Source: an uncultured Collinsella sp.
GTDB taxonomy: Bacteria; Actinomycetota; Coriobacteriia; Coriobacteriales; Coriobacteriaceae
Assembly (NCBI GenBank): GCA_900754525.1
Contig: CAAEDE010000069.1
Location: forward strand, 1 to 64,000
Direction: 5' to 3'
Length of the DNA: 64,000 nt
Positions within the stretch are counted from its first letter, which is position 1; each line of letters opens with the position of its first letter. Positions 34,961-46,034 of the stretch are shown here, piece by piece. The translations under genes and the position numbers were made by a program. The notes beneath the pieces are model-generated. The model saw only the letters and a list, made by a program, of their open reading frames with translations, did not search any database and was not told where the DNA came from.

Positions 34961-35964
34961 TGTTGTCCGCTCGCGAGCTCGCGCGTGTCTTTTTCGCGGG
35001 CGAGTCGGACGAGGCTCGCATCGTTACTGCCGATACGTTTGATGAGTGCGAGTACTTGGGTGCCGCATCGATCGCCATCGGCGTGTTCGACGGCGTGCAC
35101 CGTGGACACCAGGAGCTCATCGAAGCGCTTGTCCGTGATGCCCGTGCCCATGGCTGTAAGGCGGTCGTGGTTACCTTCGATCCTGATCCGGACGTCGTGG
35201 TGAGCCCTTCGCCCGCTCAAAAATTGATGACGACGGCCGACCGTCTGCATGCCCTGGCTCAAAGCGGGGTCGATGCGGTGGTGGCCGTTCCCTTTACGCC
35301 TGAGGTTGCGGCGCTTGACCACGTTGGTTTTCTCTCGCTGGTGTCGCGTCTGGTCGACATTCGATCGATTCGCGTTGGCAGTGACTTTAGGCTGGGTCGC
35401 GGTGGTGCATCTGGTGTTGCCGAGATGCGCTCCTGGGGTGCCGATCACGGCGTTGACGTGTATGGTCACGACCTGCTTTGCGAGGGCGGTGAGGCCATTT
35501 GTGCCACCCGCATTCGTCATGAGCTGGGACAGAGCCATGTGGAGCTTGCTGCTGAGTTGCTCGGCCGCCCGTATATGGTGCGCGGCGGTGTTATTCGCGG
35601 CCGTCACGAGGGTTCTGGCATGGGCTTTCCCACGGCAAACCTGCAGGTTCCCGACGGCATTCAGGTGCCTGCCGATGGCGTGTATGAGGGCCTGGTGCTG
35701 GTCGATGACACCGTGTGGCCCGCTGCCGTGAACGTCGGCCTGCCTCCGACGTATGCCGACGATGCGGCATCTGCGCATCTCGAGGCTAACTTAATTGGTT
35801 ATACGGGCGACCTGTACGGCGCTTCCGTTTCGCTGGCGTTTACGCGCTGGCTGCGTCCCTCGCGTGTGTTCGATTCGCTGGATGAGTTGATCGCGACCGT
35901 CGAGGGTAATATCGAGGACATTCGTCACAACTTGGGTGAGCAGGGGGTGAGCATCCGTGATTAG
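34957..35964 (+). CDS. ribF: bifunctional riboflavin kinase / FAD synthetase
   Basis: The 335-aa enzyme converts riboflavin to FMN and FAD. The N-terminal nucleotidyltransferase has IGVFDGVHRGHQ (around 45) and the C-terminal kinase has the GMGFPTANL motif (around 225). ATGA overlap with truB and 8-nt overlap with dnaG indicate one operon. Confidence 0.95.
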   Translation: MMLSARELARVFFAGESDEARIVTADTFDECEYLGAASIAIGVFDGVHRGHQELIEALVRDARAHGCKAVVVTFDPDPDVVVSPSPAQKLMTTADRLHALAQSGVDAVVAVPFTPEVAALDHVGFLSLVSRLVDIRSIRVGSDFRLGRGGASGVAEMRSWGADHGVDVYGHDLLCEGGEAICATRIRHELGQSHVELAAELLGRPYMVRGGVIRGRHEGSGMGFPTANLQVPDGIQVPADGVYEGLVLVDDTVWPAAVNVGLPPTYADDAASAHLEANLIGYTGDLYGASVSLAFTRWLRPSRVFDSLDELIATVEGNIEDIRHNLGEQGVSIRD

Positions 35965-38065
35965 CGATGAGGAAAAAGACCAGGTACGCGCTGCGTCCGA
36001 CCTCGTTGCCATCGTGCAGGAAACGGTTGAGCTCAAGCCCCGCGGCCATGAGTTTTGGGGCTGCTGCCCCTTTCATGGCGAAAAGACTCCGTCCTTCCAC
36101 ATTATTCCCGCCACGCAGGTGTGGCATTGCTTTGGCTGCGGCGAGGGTGGCGACGTCTTCACCTATATCATGAAGCGCGAGAACCTGAGCTTTCCCGAGT
36201 CAATCCGTTATTTGGCCGATCGCGCGGGTATTGAGCTTCACGACACTGGAGACCGCCGCGAGCGCGGTACCAAGCGTGCCCGAATCTACGATCTGTGCGC
36301 CGAGACCGCCCAGTTCTATCACACTATGCTCATGCGCGGTAAGGACGGCCGTCCGCGCGAGTACTTCGCCAGCCGCGGCATGGGTGGCGACGTCTGCCGC
36401 CGGTACTGCCTGGGCTTTGCGCCGGGCCGCAACGCGCTGGTGTCGCACCTGTCCCAGGCGGGTTTTACCCCGCAGGAGATGATCGATGCCAACGTTGCCG
36501 TGAGCCGTGGACGCGGGCAACTAGCCGACCGCTTCTACGACCGCGTGATGTTTCCCATCTTTGACGAGCAGGGTCACAATATTGCCTTTGGCGGTCGTAT
36601 TATGGGCGACGGCCAGCCTAAGTACCTCAATACCGCCGAGACGAGCGTGTTTCATAAAAAACGAAACCTCTACGGTTTTAATTGGGCCAAGGAGTTTATC
36701 GTCGCGCAGGATACCGCCATCGTGGTGGAGGGCTATACCGACTGCATCGCCTGTTGGGAGGCGGGGATTAAAAACGTTGTCGCTACGCTGGGCACCGCGC
36801 TCACGGAGCATCACGTCAAGACGCTCACCCGCTTTGCCAAGCGCATCGTATATATGTTTGACGGCGATGCCGCCGGTCAAAAGGCCGCCCGTCGCGCGAT
36901 TCAGTTTATTGAGCAGGATTCGATGGACCTGCGCTGCGTGGTGCTGCCCGACGGCAACGACCCTATGGAGTTTATTACGGCACACGGCGGCCAGGAGCTG
37001 CAGGCGCGCATCGACGCTGCCGAGCCGCTTATGGACTTTGTCTACCGTTCGCTGCAGGAGTCGAGCGACATCACCACGCCGGGCGGTCGCGCCAAGGCGC
37101 TGGAGGATGCTCTCACGCTCATCTATCCGCTTCGTGACAGCTATATGATCGATACGTACTTTATCCAGATTGCCGATCTGCTGGGTTTGGATCTGGAGAC
37201 AGTGCGTGCGAGCTCGGGCCGCGTGTTTCGCGATGTCGCCAAGCGCGAAGATGCTGAGCGCCGTCGCGAGCAAAACTATGAACGCCAGAGGGCGCAGGCC
37301 GAGCGCTCTGGAAATGCGGGCGGTCGGGCGTCGGGTTCTCGCGATGCCGGTCGCGGTGCTTGGGCATCGGGCGCGACGCCGCCGGTGTCCGCGCCGGTCG
37401 AAGAAGAGCCGTACGACTACGTCCCGCTCGATGCCTACGGTGCCGCGCCCGTGGAGGTCGTCGAAGATCTTCCGCCGATCGATGTGCCTGATGGTATGGG
37501 CGCTGTGCCTGCGGCTGATGGTTCGGGCGCACCGGCTGCGGCGGCGCCGATGGTTCTTACCGATCTAGAGCGCAAGTCCTTGGCAGGGGAGCGCGAACTG
37601 TTGACGATGCTCACGAGCTACCCTGACCTGTTCCGCACGTATGCCGACCGCATCTGCTCCATCGAGTGGGTTGACCCACGTCACGAGTCCATCGCGTGGG
37701 CCGTTCTGGCAACGCCGCCGGGAACCGATCCTGCAGCCTGCATGGATGCGGCGCGCTCGGTGTGTCCCGATGCGGCAACGCTTGTGAGTGCCGGGCGCAT
37801 CTCGGCGACGAGCAAACACCCCACCGAGACGAACATCGTGTTTATGCTCGATACGCTCGAGCTCTACACCATCAAGCGCCGCATGCGCGCCGCACAGGCC
37901 AAGCTGCGCCAGGACCGTTCGCTCGATGATGAGGCCCGTCGCGCGCTAACCATGCAGGCCGCGCAGGATTCGCAGCGTCAACGCGAGCTGCAAAAGTCGA
38001 TTGGCGGTGTGGCGGACCCGTTCCGTTTGATCGGTCTGGAGGCCACAGGCACCGAACAGGCCTAG
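35957..38065 (+). CDS. dnaG: DNA primase
   Basis: The 702-aa primase makes RNA primers at the replication fork. The N-terminal zinc module (CCPFHGEKTPSFH and CFGCGEGGD) is complete. The catalytic core holds the TOPRIM Glu258 in VVEGYTDC and the DGDAAG motif. After ~430 a low-complexity linker of about 100 residues leads to the helicase-binding C-terminal domain. GTG start overlapping ribF. Confidence 0.96.
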   Translation: MISDEEKDQVRAASDLVAIVQETVELKPRGHEFWGCCPFHGEKTPSFHIIPATQVWHCFGCGEGGDVFTYIMKRENLSFPESIRYLADRAGIELHDTGDRRERGTKRARIYDLCAETAQFYHTMLMRGKDGRPREYFASRGMGGDVCRRYCLGFAPGRNALVSHLSQAGFTPQEMIDANVAVSRGRGQLADRFYDRVMFPIFDEQGHNIAFGGRIMGDGQPKYLNTAETSVFHKKRNLYGFNWAKEFIVAQDTAIVVEGYTDCIACWEAGIKNVVATLGTALTEHHVKTLTRFAKRIVYMFDGDAAGQKAARRAIQFIEQDSMDLRCVVLPDGNDPMEFITAHGGQELQARIDAAEPLMDFVYRSLQESSDITTPGGRAKALEDALTLIYPLRDSYMIDTYFIQIADLLGLDLETVRASSGRVFRDVAKREDAERRREQNYERQRAQAERSGNAGGRASGSRDAGRGAWASGATPPVSAPVEEEPYDYVPLDAYGAAPVEVVEDLPPIDVPDGMGAVPAADGSGAPAAAAPMVLTDLERKSLAGERELLTMLTSYPDLFRTYADRICSIEWVDPRHESIAWAVLATPPGTDPAACMDAARSVCPDAATLVSAGRISATSKHPTETNIVFMLDTLELYTIKRRMRAAQAKLRQDRSLDDEARRALTMQAAQDSQRQRELQKSIGGVADPFRLIGLEATGTEQA

Positions 38066-38175
38066 ATGTTGTGGTCAACCAGCGTATTCTCGCCTATATC
38101 CAGCCCTCTTTTTGGGTATAGACGGCAATGTGTGTGCTAAAGTATTGAGTCCTGTGGACTATGAAGGGAGAATCT

Positions 38176-39525
<1,350 letters not shown>

Positions 39526-39536
39526 TCAAGCAAGAG

Positions 39537-39569
39537 GCGCCCTCAAGCACATCCGCTTGGGGGCGCTTT
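39537..39569 (+). terminator. intrinsic terminator of rpoD
   Basis: GCGCCCTCAAGC (39537-39548) pairs with GCTTGGGGGCGC (39555-39566), with one mismatch or wobble, followed by TTT. Confidence 0.8.
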
Positions 39570-39573
39570 CATG

Positions 39574-39629
39574 TAGTCATTGGGGACGTTCTTGAATGAC
39601 TACTCGTTTAAGAACGTCCCCAATGACTA
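39574..39629. repeat. 20-bp inverted repeat with GGGGAC core
   Basis: The arms at 39574-39593 and 39610-39629 are perfect complements, built around CATTGGGGACGTTC. A short related palindrome lies at 59899-59918. It looks like a dispersed intergenic palindrome inserted between rpoD and the tRNA promoter. Confidence 0.75.
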
Positions 39630-39655
39630 GGTCGGAAAATTTCTTAAAAAAGTTC

Positions 39656-39683
39656 TTGCCCTAAGCTGATTCGTCCGTATAAT
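39656..39683 (+). promoter_or_regulatory. promoter of the tRNA-Asn genes
   Basis: TTGCCC (39656-39661) and a consensus TATAAT (39678-39683) are spaced by 16 bp, about 30 nt upstream of the first tRNA. Confidence 0.75.
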
Positions 39684-39713
39684 AAACTTCGTTGCTTGAG
39701 AGCACACACCTAT

Positions 39714-39788
39714 TCCTCGGTAGCTCAATGGTAGAGCACGCGGCTGTTAACCGCGCTGTTGTAGGTTCGAGTCCTACCCGGGGAGCCA
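39714..39788 (+). tRNA. tRNA-Asn(GTT), copy 1
   Basis: The 75-nt gene, CCA included, folds as a cloverleaf. The acceptor TCCTCGG pairs with CCGGGGA (one G-U), the anticodon loop is CTGTTAA with anticodon GTT, and the T arm contains GGTTCGAGTCC. CCA is encoded. Confidence 0.97.
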
Positions 39789-39821
39789 GAATTTTCCAGC
39801 CCTTTCCGTTGGGCTTTAAAT

Positions 39822-39896
39822 TCCTCGGTAGCTCAATGGTAGAGCACGCGGCTGTTAACCGCGCTGTTGTAGGTTCGAGTCCTACCCGGGGAGCCA
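39822..39896 (+). tRNA. tRNA-Asn(GTT), copy 2
   Basis: Identical over all 75 nt to the copy at 39714-39788 and 33 nt downstream, apparently in the same transcript. A terminator follows. Confidence 0.97.
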
Positions 39897-39902
39897 GGTT
39901 GT

Positions 39903-39933
39903 AAAACCCGTCGCGTATGCGGCGGGTTTTTTT
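39903..39933 (+). terminator. terminator of the tRNA-Asn transcript
   Basis: AAAACCCGTCGC (39903-39914) pairs with GCGGCGGGTTTT (39919-39930), with one mismatch, in a run of seven T's. Confidence 0.88.
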
Positions 39934-40092
39934 CATGCCGCGATCGCCGTTCGCGAACGTTACCGTATCAACATTTCGTGTCGAGGATGTAATCCCGAGG
40001 CCCGCCACCTCAACATGGCGCGGTCGTTGTAGAATATTGCAATGATTGCTCCCACGACATGGTGCCGCGAGCACCAAGAAAAGGAGATTCTT

Positions 40093-40449
40093 GTGTCTGA
40101 GACCATTAACGGCAGCCTGAGCGTCTCGAACGACGTTATTGCCGATATTGCCGGTTATGCCGCGATGACGTGCTATGGCGTTGTCGGTATGGCTGAGCAG
40201 CTCCAGGGCGCCGAGAGCGTGCGCCTGCTTGCCGGTCAGCGCCTCCGCAAGGGCGTGCTTGTCTCCGCCGACGAGAACGGCCTTACGGTCGATCTTCACG
40301 TCGTGCTCGAGAACGGCGTCAACATGAAGTCCGTCTGCCACAATCTTTCGAGCTCCGTTGCCTTCACCCTGCAGGAGATCGCCCAGATCGATCCCGCCAG
40401 CCTTAAGATCGGCATCCATATCGACGCGCTCAAGAGCCGTCTGAACTAG
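40093..40449 (+). CDS. Asp23/Gls24 (YloU-type) family protein
   Basis: The 118-aa protein begins at GTG 40093 behind AAGGAG; the ATG at 40042 has no such site. It has the Asp23/Gls24 fold signature (GYAAMTCYGVVGMAE; VDLHVVLENGVN). In Firmicutes the homologue stands next to fakA, as here, and is linked to envelope stress or lipid metabolism. Its molecular role is unknown. Confidence 0.88.
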   Translation: MSETINGSLSVSNDVIADIAGYAAMTCYGVVGMAEQLQGAESVRLLAGQRLRKGVLVSADENGLTVDLHVVLENGVNMKSVCHNLSSSVAFTLQEIAQIDPASLKIGIHIDALKSRLN

Positions 40450-40476
40450 CATCCGAAAACGGAGATTCAAATACCC

Positions 40477-42138
40477 ATGATTGCAAAGACCATTCGCACC
40501 TGTTTTCCGATCGCTGCGGCTGCCGTTTCCGACAAGGCCGAGGAGATCAACAAGCTCAACGTCTTCCCCGTACCCGACGGCGACACTGGTACCAACATGT
40601 CGCTCACGCTCGCCTCGGTGACCAAGGAGCTCTCCGCCCTTCCTGCCGACGCTGACATGGAGGCCATCGCCGGCGCCATCACTCACGGCTCCCTGATGGG
40701 CGCCCGCGGTAACTCCGGCGTCATCACGTCGCAGATTCTGCGCGGCGTGGCCGAGGGCCTCGTCTCTGCCGATGAGCCTATTACGGCTGCCAACATCGCC
40801 TATGCGTTCCGTCGTGCCGTTAAGGTCGCCTTCCAGGCCGTCCGCAAGCCCATCGAGGGCACGATCCTCACGGTCCTGCGCGATGTCTCGACCAAGGCCG
40901 ATGAGTGCGAGAAGAAGAAGTTCTCGGCCGAGGATGCGCTCGATGCCATCGTCGTCGAGGCCTATCAGTCTGTCGCCCGCACACCCGATCTGTTGCCCGT
41001 TCTGAAGGAGAACGGCGTGGTCGACTCCGGCGCCTTTGGCTTTGCCATCTTCCTTGAGAACTTTGTTGCCGCTGCGCTCGGCCGCAGCACCGTTGTCGAG
41101 GATTTCTCCGCCACGTTTGATTCCGCCGGCTCTGCCCGTGACGCCGCTCTTGGCCGCGTTGAGATCGAGGCTAACGACGACTGGGAGGGCTCGGAGTTCC
41201 GTTACTGCAACGAGTTCCTTTTTAAGGCCGACGCCCCGTTTGACGAGGACGAGTGCCTTAAGTTCCTGGGCTCCATGGGCGACTGTGAGCTGCTCGTGGG
41301 CGCCTACCCCGATTACAAGATCCATGTGCACTCCAACACCCCCAACCTGGTGCTCGAGCACATGCTGCAGCTTGGTCAGATTTACGAGGTCTTTATCCAC
41401 AACATGGAGATGGAGGCCCACGACCGTACCGCTAAGATTCACGAGGACCAGGAGAAGGCCGCCGAGCCCGCCAAGGCGCTGGGCTTTGTCGCCGTTGCCG
41501 CCGGTTCTGGCGAGGCCGACATCCTCAAGTCCCTCGGCGTCGACGTGATCGTGTCGGGTGGCCAGACCATGAACCCCTCGACTGCAGACCTGCTGGGCGC
41601 GGTGGACCAGGTCAACGCGACCTCAGTCATTATTCTGCCCAACAACGGTAACATCCGCATGGCTGCCGAGGCTGCCGCTTCTGCCTGCACCGACAAGAAG
41701 GTTGCCGTCGTTCCCACCAAGACCGTTCCGCAGGCCTTCTCCGCGCTGTTCGCGGTCCTGCCCGATTCCGAGCTCGAGGATGCCGTTGCCGCTATGGTCG
41801 ACGCCATCAGCGAGGTCCGCGATGGCGAGGTCACCCGCGCCGTGCGCGACTCCAGCGCTTCCGACGGCTCGCCGATTCACTCCGGTGATGTCATGGGCAT
41901 CATTGCCGGATCCATCGACGTGGTCGGCTCCGACGTGAAGCAGGTCACGCTCGATTGCATCAACCGCATGCAGGAGGAAGAGGAGGGCGACGCGCTGACG
42001 ATTCTTGCCGGCGAGGAGCTGTCCGATGAGGCCTTCCAGGAGATCGTCGACGCCATCGAGGAGGCTCAGCCCGACCTGGAGGTCGACGCCCATCGTGGCG
42101 AGCAGCCGCTCTATCCCGTGATCTTCTCGATCGAGTAG
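40477..42138 (+). CDS. fakA: fatty acid kinase subunit A (DAK2-domain protein)
   Basis: The 553-aa protein is the ATP-binding subunit that phosphorylates FakB-bound fatty acids. The N-terminal DhaL-type domain contains NVFPVPDGDTGTNMS (~30-44), whose Asp residues bind Mg-ATP, and the GARGNSGVI segment. A middle domain and a DegV-like C-terminal domain (~340-553) complete it. No fakB lies in the window. Neighbours match the Asp23-fakA-recG order of Firmicutes. Confidence 0.9.
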   Translation: MIAKTIRTCFPIAAAAVSDKAEEINKLNVFPVPDGDTGTNMSLTLASVTKELSALPADADMEAIAGAITHGSLMGARGNSGVITSQILRGVAEGLVSADEPITAANIAYAFRRAVKVAFQAVRKPIEGTILTVLRDVSTKADECEKKKFSAEDALDAIVVEAYQSVARTPDLLPVLKENGVVDSGAFGFAIFLENFVAAALGRSTVVEDFSATFDSAGSARDAALGRVEIEANDDWEGSEFRYCNEFLFKADAPFDEDECLKFLGSMGDCELLVGAYPDYKIHVHSNTPNLVLEHMLQLGQIYEVFIHNMEMEAHDRTAKIHEDQEKAAEPAKALGFVAVAAGSGEADILKSLGVDVIVSGGQTMNPSTADLLGAVDQVNATSVIILPNNGNIRMAAEAAASACTDKKVAVVPTKTVPQAFSALFAVLPDSELEDAVAAMVDAISEVRDGEVTRAVRDSSASDGSPIHSGDVMGIIAGSIDVVGSDVKQVTLDCINRMQEEEEGDALTILAGEELSDEAFQEIVDAIEEAQPDLEVDAHRGEQPLYPVIFSIE

Positions 42139-42147
42139 GCTCTGCCT

Positions 42148-44325
42148 ATGTCCGAGCTGTGCTCCGTGCCGCGCGTCTCGGAGCGCTTTGCCCAGAGCAA
42201 TGCGCTCGACGAGGATATCGCGCGACTCAAATATGTTTCGGGTAAACGTGAGGAGGCCCTTCGCCGTCTGGGAATTCGGACGGTGGGGGACCTCCTTCTC
42301 CATATCCCCCATCGTTACCTCGACTTTACCCGTTCGTGGTCCATCGAGATGGCGCCCATCGGTACTGTGTGCACTATCATCGCCACGGTCGACCGTATCG
42401 TCCAAAAGCAGCCGCGTCCGCGCATGCAGGTGACCGAGGTCTCACTCGTTGACGAGACGGGCGTGCTGCAGGTCGCCTTTTTCCGCCAGCCCTGGATTGC
42501 CCAGCAGCTTAAGCAGGGCGACCGCCTGGCCGTGATGGGCAAGGTTGAGTTTGCCTACGGTTTTAAGCAGATGGCCTCGCCGCACTTTGAAAAGCTCGAG
42601 GAGGGACGTGCCGCGGGAACTATCCTGCCGGTTCATTACGTGAGTGATGGCGTGAGCCAGGCGTGGATGCGCCGCATCGTAAGCGGCGCGCTCGAGGCCG
42701 TCGGCAATCCCTTCGACCCGATTCCCGCACGCTTGCGCGTCAAGCGTCGCCTGATGAGCAATGCTCGCGCGCTGCGCTCAATCCATTTTCCATCGAGTAT
42801 GGCCGAGCGCGATATCGCGCGCGCACGGCTTGCCTACGAGGAGTGCCTCTACCTGCAGCTGGCGCTGCGCCTGCGCAACGATGGCGGCCTGGTCGATGTG
42901 GTGCCCTATGCCCACACCGCGGGCGAGCACCTGGCCGTGCTCAAGCAAGCCCTGCCGTTTTCGCTGAGCGACGAGCAGGAGGCCGCGTTCCAGGATATCC
43001 TGCGCGATATGTGCGATGGTGGGCGCGTGATGAACCGCCTGCTGCTGGGCGATGTCGGTACCGGCAAGACCGCCGTTGCTGCCTGCGCGCTGGCTGTGGC
43101 TGCCGATAGCGGTACCCAGGCCTGCGTTATGGCGCCCACGGGCGTGCTGGCGCGCCAATATGCCGATAAGACCGGCCCTCTACTCTCGCAGGCCAGCATG
43201 TCCTGGGCGCTTCTGACGGGCGCCACGCCGGCCGCAGAGCGCGAGCGCATCCATGCCCAGCTGGAATTGGGCGAGCTTGACGTGCTCTTTGGCACCCATG
43301 CGGTGCTTTCGGATGACGTTGCGTTCAAGCATCTGTCGCTCGTGGTCATCGACGAGCAGCACCGCTTTGGCGTAGGCCAGCGTAACGCCCTGCGTGCCAA
43401 GGGTCCCGGTGCGGACCTGCTCGTTATGACGGCAACGCCCATCCCGCGTACGCTGGCGCTTTCGGTCTACGGCGATCTGGACACGAGCATCATCCGCCAT
43501 CGGCCCGTCCCTGGCGCTGGCGTGACGACACGCGTGCTCACCGAGTCGAGCCGCGACCTCGCCTATGGCGCCATCCGCGAGGCGCATGAAAAGGGTCAGC
43601 AGGCCTACGTGATTTGCCCGCTCGTGGAGCCGAGTGACTCGGCCGATGAGCTGGAAGACGTGCCCGGTATCGCCCGCGACGACGAGGGCCGCGTGACGGT
43701 CCCCGTGCCGCTGCACGATACGGCGACCGAGCTCGATCGCCTGCGTCTGGCGTTGCCGGGGCTTACCATCGAGCGCCTTCACGGCCGCATGCCGGCGGGG
43801 GAGAAGGATCGTGTGATCGACGCCTTCAAGCGTGGCGAGATCGACGTGCTCGTCTCCACTACGGTGGTCGAGGTGGGCGTCGACGTGCCTAACGCCACCG
43901 TCATGGTCATCGAGAACGGCGAGCGCTTTGGTTTGGCTGCCCTGCACCAGCTGCGCGGTCGCGTGGGCCGTGGCAGCGTGTCGGGTACGTGCCTGGTCAT
44001 GACGCACTCCAAGGGCAACGGCGGCGCATCGGCGGCGCAAGACCGTCTCCAGTCGCTCGAAAAAACCTCGGACGGCTTTACGCTCGCCCAGATGGACCTG
44101 CGTCTGCGTCACGAGGGCGAAATCCTGGGGTACCGTCAGCACGGTGGCGTGACCCTGCGCTTTGTGGACCTGGACGCCGATGAGGACCTTATCGAATGGG
44201 CCCATTTGGACGCGGTCGAGCTCTTGCGGTATGCTTGCAACCTTGACTCCGTGGCGACGCGCCCCTTGCGCGACGCGGTCGCCATGCGTTATCGACATAT
44301 CTTTAAGGAGGTCAGCGGAGGATGA
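42148..44325 (+). CDS. recG: ATP-dependent DNA helicase RecG
   Basis: The 725-aa helicase reverses stalled forks and processes Holliday junctions. The wedge (OB) domain lies at ~30-200. The motor has Walker A GDVGTGKT (301-308), DEQH-box (402-405) and the motif VI region with QLRGRVGRG. Length and order are normal. It overlaps rsmD by 4 nt. Confidence 0.95.
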   Translation: MSELCSVPRVSERFAQSNALDEDIARLKYVSGKREEALRRLGIRTVGDLLLHIPHRYLDFTRSWSIEMAPIGTVCTIIATVDRIVQKQPRPRMQVTEVSLVDETGVLQVAFFRQPWIAQQLKQGDRLAVMGKVEFAYGFKQMASPHFEKLEEGRAAGTILPVHYVSDGVSQAWMRRIVSGALEAVGNPFDPIPARLRVKRRLMSNARALRSIHFPSSMAERDIARARLAYEECLYLQLALRLRNDGGLVDVVPYAHTAGEHLAVLKQALPFSLSDEQEAAFQDILRDMCDGGRVMNRLLLGDVGTGKTAVAACALAVAADSGTQACVMAPTGVLARQYADKTGPLLSQASMSWALLTGATPAAERERIHAQLELGELDVLFGTHAVLSDDVAFKHLSLVVIDEQHRFGVGQRNALRAKGPGADLLVMTATPIPRTLALSVYGDLDTSIIRHRPVPGAGVTTRVLTESSRDLAYGAIREAHEKGQQAYVICPLVEPSDSADELEDVPGIARDDEGRVTVPVPLHDTATELDRLRLALPGLTIERLHGRMPAGEKDRVIDAFKRGEIDVLVSTTVVEVGVDVPNATVMVIENGERFGLAALHQLRGRVGRGSVSGTCLVMTHSKGNGGASAAQDRLQSLEKTSDGFTLAQMDLRLRHEGEILGYRQHGGVTLRFVDLDADEDLIEWAHLDAVELLRYACNLDSVATRPLRDAVAMRYRHIFKEVSGG

Positions 44326-44978
44326 GAATCATCGGCGGCGAATGGCGCGGTCGTAAGATCGAGGAGCCCCGTGGTCGCGATGTCACCCGCCCCACGACTG
44401 ATCGCGTGCGCGAGTCGTGCGCATCTATGGTCATGTCGGCATCCGACTTCGATCTGGACGAGGTCCGCGTGCTGGACGCCTTTGGCGGCTCCGGTGCCTT
44501 AGGGTTAGAGATGCTCTCTCGTGGGGCCCGCTCGCTCACGACATTTGAGATCGATCGCAACGCCGCGCGGCTCATTACCAAGAATATCGAGTCGCTTTGC
44601 CGTGACCGTGCGCGTTGGTGCGTGGTCACGGGCGACATGCTGGTGAGTGCCTCGCGCGGTCGTGTGCCGGGCGGCCCCTTTGATTTGGTCCTGCTCGACC
44701 CGCCCTATGCTTTTGGTGCCGAGCCGGTCGAGGAACTGCTGCAGAACCTGGCTCAGCAGGGTCTGCTTGCACCTGGCGCTTATGCCCTGTTTGAGCATGC
44801 CGCCGCCGATGCGGGCGCGCATCCGGCAGGTTTTGAGACTGTACGTGAGAAGCGCTACGGCATTACCTCGGTCGACCTGCTTCGTTGGGCCGGCGATGAC
44901 GACGGTGAGGGCGATAGCGCCGGCGCAGATGCCGACAACAACGATGCCACGACGTTTCAGGAGGACGCCCATGAATGA
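44322..44978 (+). CDS. rsmD: 16S rRNA (guanine-966-N2)-methyltransferase
   Basis: The 218-aa SAM-dependent enzyme has the N-terminal RIIGGEWRGRKI signature, the SAM-binding DAFGGSGALGLE motif and the catalytic LDPPYAF motif. An acidic extension of about 30 residues is added at the C-terminus. It overlaps recG and coaD, the usual rsmD-coaD pairing. Confidence 0.93.
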   Translation: MRIIGGEWRGRKIEEPRGRDVTRPTTDRVRESCASMVMSASDFDLDEVRVLDAFGGSGALGLEMLSRGARSLTTFEIDRNAARLITKNIESLCRDRARWCVVTGDMLVSASRGRVPGGPFDLVLLDPPYAFGAEPVEELLQNLAQQGLLAPGAYALFEHAAADAGAHPAGFETVREKRYGITSVDLLRWAGDDDGEGDSAGADADNNDATTFQEDAHE

Positions 44979-45468
44979 CACCATCAACCGCGTGATCGTC
45001 CCGGGCACCTTCGATCCCATCACGTTTGGCCATATCGATGTGATCCGCCGCGCCCGCCGCATCTTTCCCAGCGTGATCGTCGCTGTTGCCGAGTCGCAGG
45101 GTAAAAACGGTGTGGGCACCACGTTTATGCTCGATGAGCGCGTGGCGCTGGCCAGCGAGGCGCTTGGTGATATCGACGGCGTCGAGGTCCTGCCCTTTAC
45201 CGGCCTCTTGGTCGACTTCGCTCGTGAGCAGGGGGCGGGGGCCGTGGTCAAGGGTCTGCGCGCCATGACCGACTTTGAGTATGAGCTGCAGCAGGCCGAC
45301 CTTAACTATCGCCTGGATAGCGAGCTGGAGTCCATCTTTGTCATGAGTGCGCCGCAGTACGGCTATATCTCGAGCTCGGTCGTTCGCCAGATCGCCTCGC
45401 TCGGCAGCGATGTATCGACGTTTGTCCCGTCCAACGTGGTCGAAGCGCTCAAACATCGCTTTTCGTGA
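44971..45468 (+). CDS. coaD: phosphopantetheine adenylyltransferase
   Basis: The 165-aa enzyme makes dephospho-CoA from ATP and 4'-phosphopantetheine. ATG 44971 has CAGGAGG upstream. The nucleotidyltransferase motif is GTFDPITFGHID (14-25) and the second motif is YGYISSSVVRQIA. It overlaps rsmD by 8 nt. Confidence 0.95.
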   Translation: MNDTINRVIVPGTFDPITFGHIDVIRRARRIFPSVIVAVAESQGKNGVGTTFMLDERVALASEALGDIDGVEVLPFTGLLVDFAREQGAGAVVKGLRAMTDFEYELQQADLNYRLDSELESIFVMSAPQYGYISSSVVRQIASLGSDVSTFVPSNVVEALKHRFS

Positions 45469-45536
45469 CGTTTCTTATTGCCTGGTGGCATGTGGTAAAC
45501 TAGCACGATGATATGTTACCTATGAAAGGAGACTGG

Positions 45537-46034
45537 ATGCCGGGCGAGAATTTTCCTGGCGATAGGATCGTCAGCTTGGTCGATGAGCTCGAAGGGCTGA
45601 TCGAGGAAGCCAAGCCGCCTTTCGGCAAGAACGCTCAGTTCAAGGTCATCGATGCCGACGTGTTCTTCAACATCCTCGACGAGATCCGCATGAGCTATCC
45701 CGAGGAGTGGCAGAAGTCCCGCCGTATCCTTAAGGAGCGCGAGGAGCTTATGGCTTCCGCCGCCGCTCAGGCCGATTCCATCATCGCTGACGCTCAGCAG
45801 CAGGCCCTCACCATTGCCGGTGAGCAGGAGATCGTCCGCCTTGCGCAGCAGCAGGCCGACGACATCCGCGATCGTGCCCAGCAGTACGAGCGCGAGACGC
45901 GTTATGCTGCCGAGGACTATGCAGAGCAGGTCTTTACGCACCTGGAGGAGAACCTCAAGAGCCTGACCGGCACCGTTACCCGTTGCCGTCAGCAGCTCAA
46001 CGAGGGTGCCGCCCAACAGAATGGTCAGTGGTAA
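45537..46034 (+). CDS. coiled-coil protein of the DivIVA/ATP-synthase-B-like type
   Basis: A 165-aa soluble protein starts at ATG 45537 with AAAGGAG upstream. After a short N-terminal part (~1-55), residues ~60-160 form a long Ala/Gln/Glu-rich coiled coil with no membrane segment. Similar genes are found between coaD and yceD-rpmF in Actinobacteria, often annotated as DivIVA-like or hypothetical. A scaffold role at the cell envelope is possible but unproven. TAATG overlap with the next gene. Confidence 0.7.
   Translation: MPGENFPGDRIVSLVDELEGLIEEAKPPFGKNAQFKVIDADVFFNILDEIRMSYPEEWQKSRRILKEREELMASAAAQADSIIADAQQQALTIAGEQEIVRLAQQQADDIRDRAQQYERETRYAAEDYAEQVFTHLEENLKSLTGTVTRCRQQLNEGAAQQNGQW

Noticed and set aside
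39692..39904. 70-aa ORF over the tRNA region
   Set aside because: Its internal duplication is simply the two identical tRNA-Asn genes.
39661..41442. 593-aa minus-strand open frame across the tRNA genes and fakA
   Set aside because: It runs through two tRNAs and a terminator and is antisense to well-supported genes.
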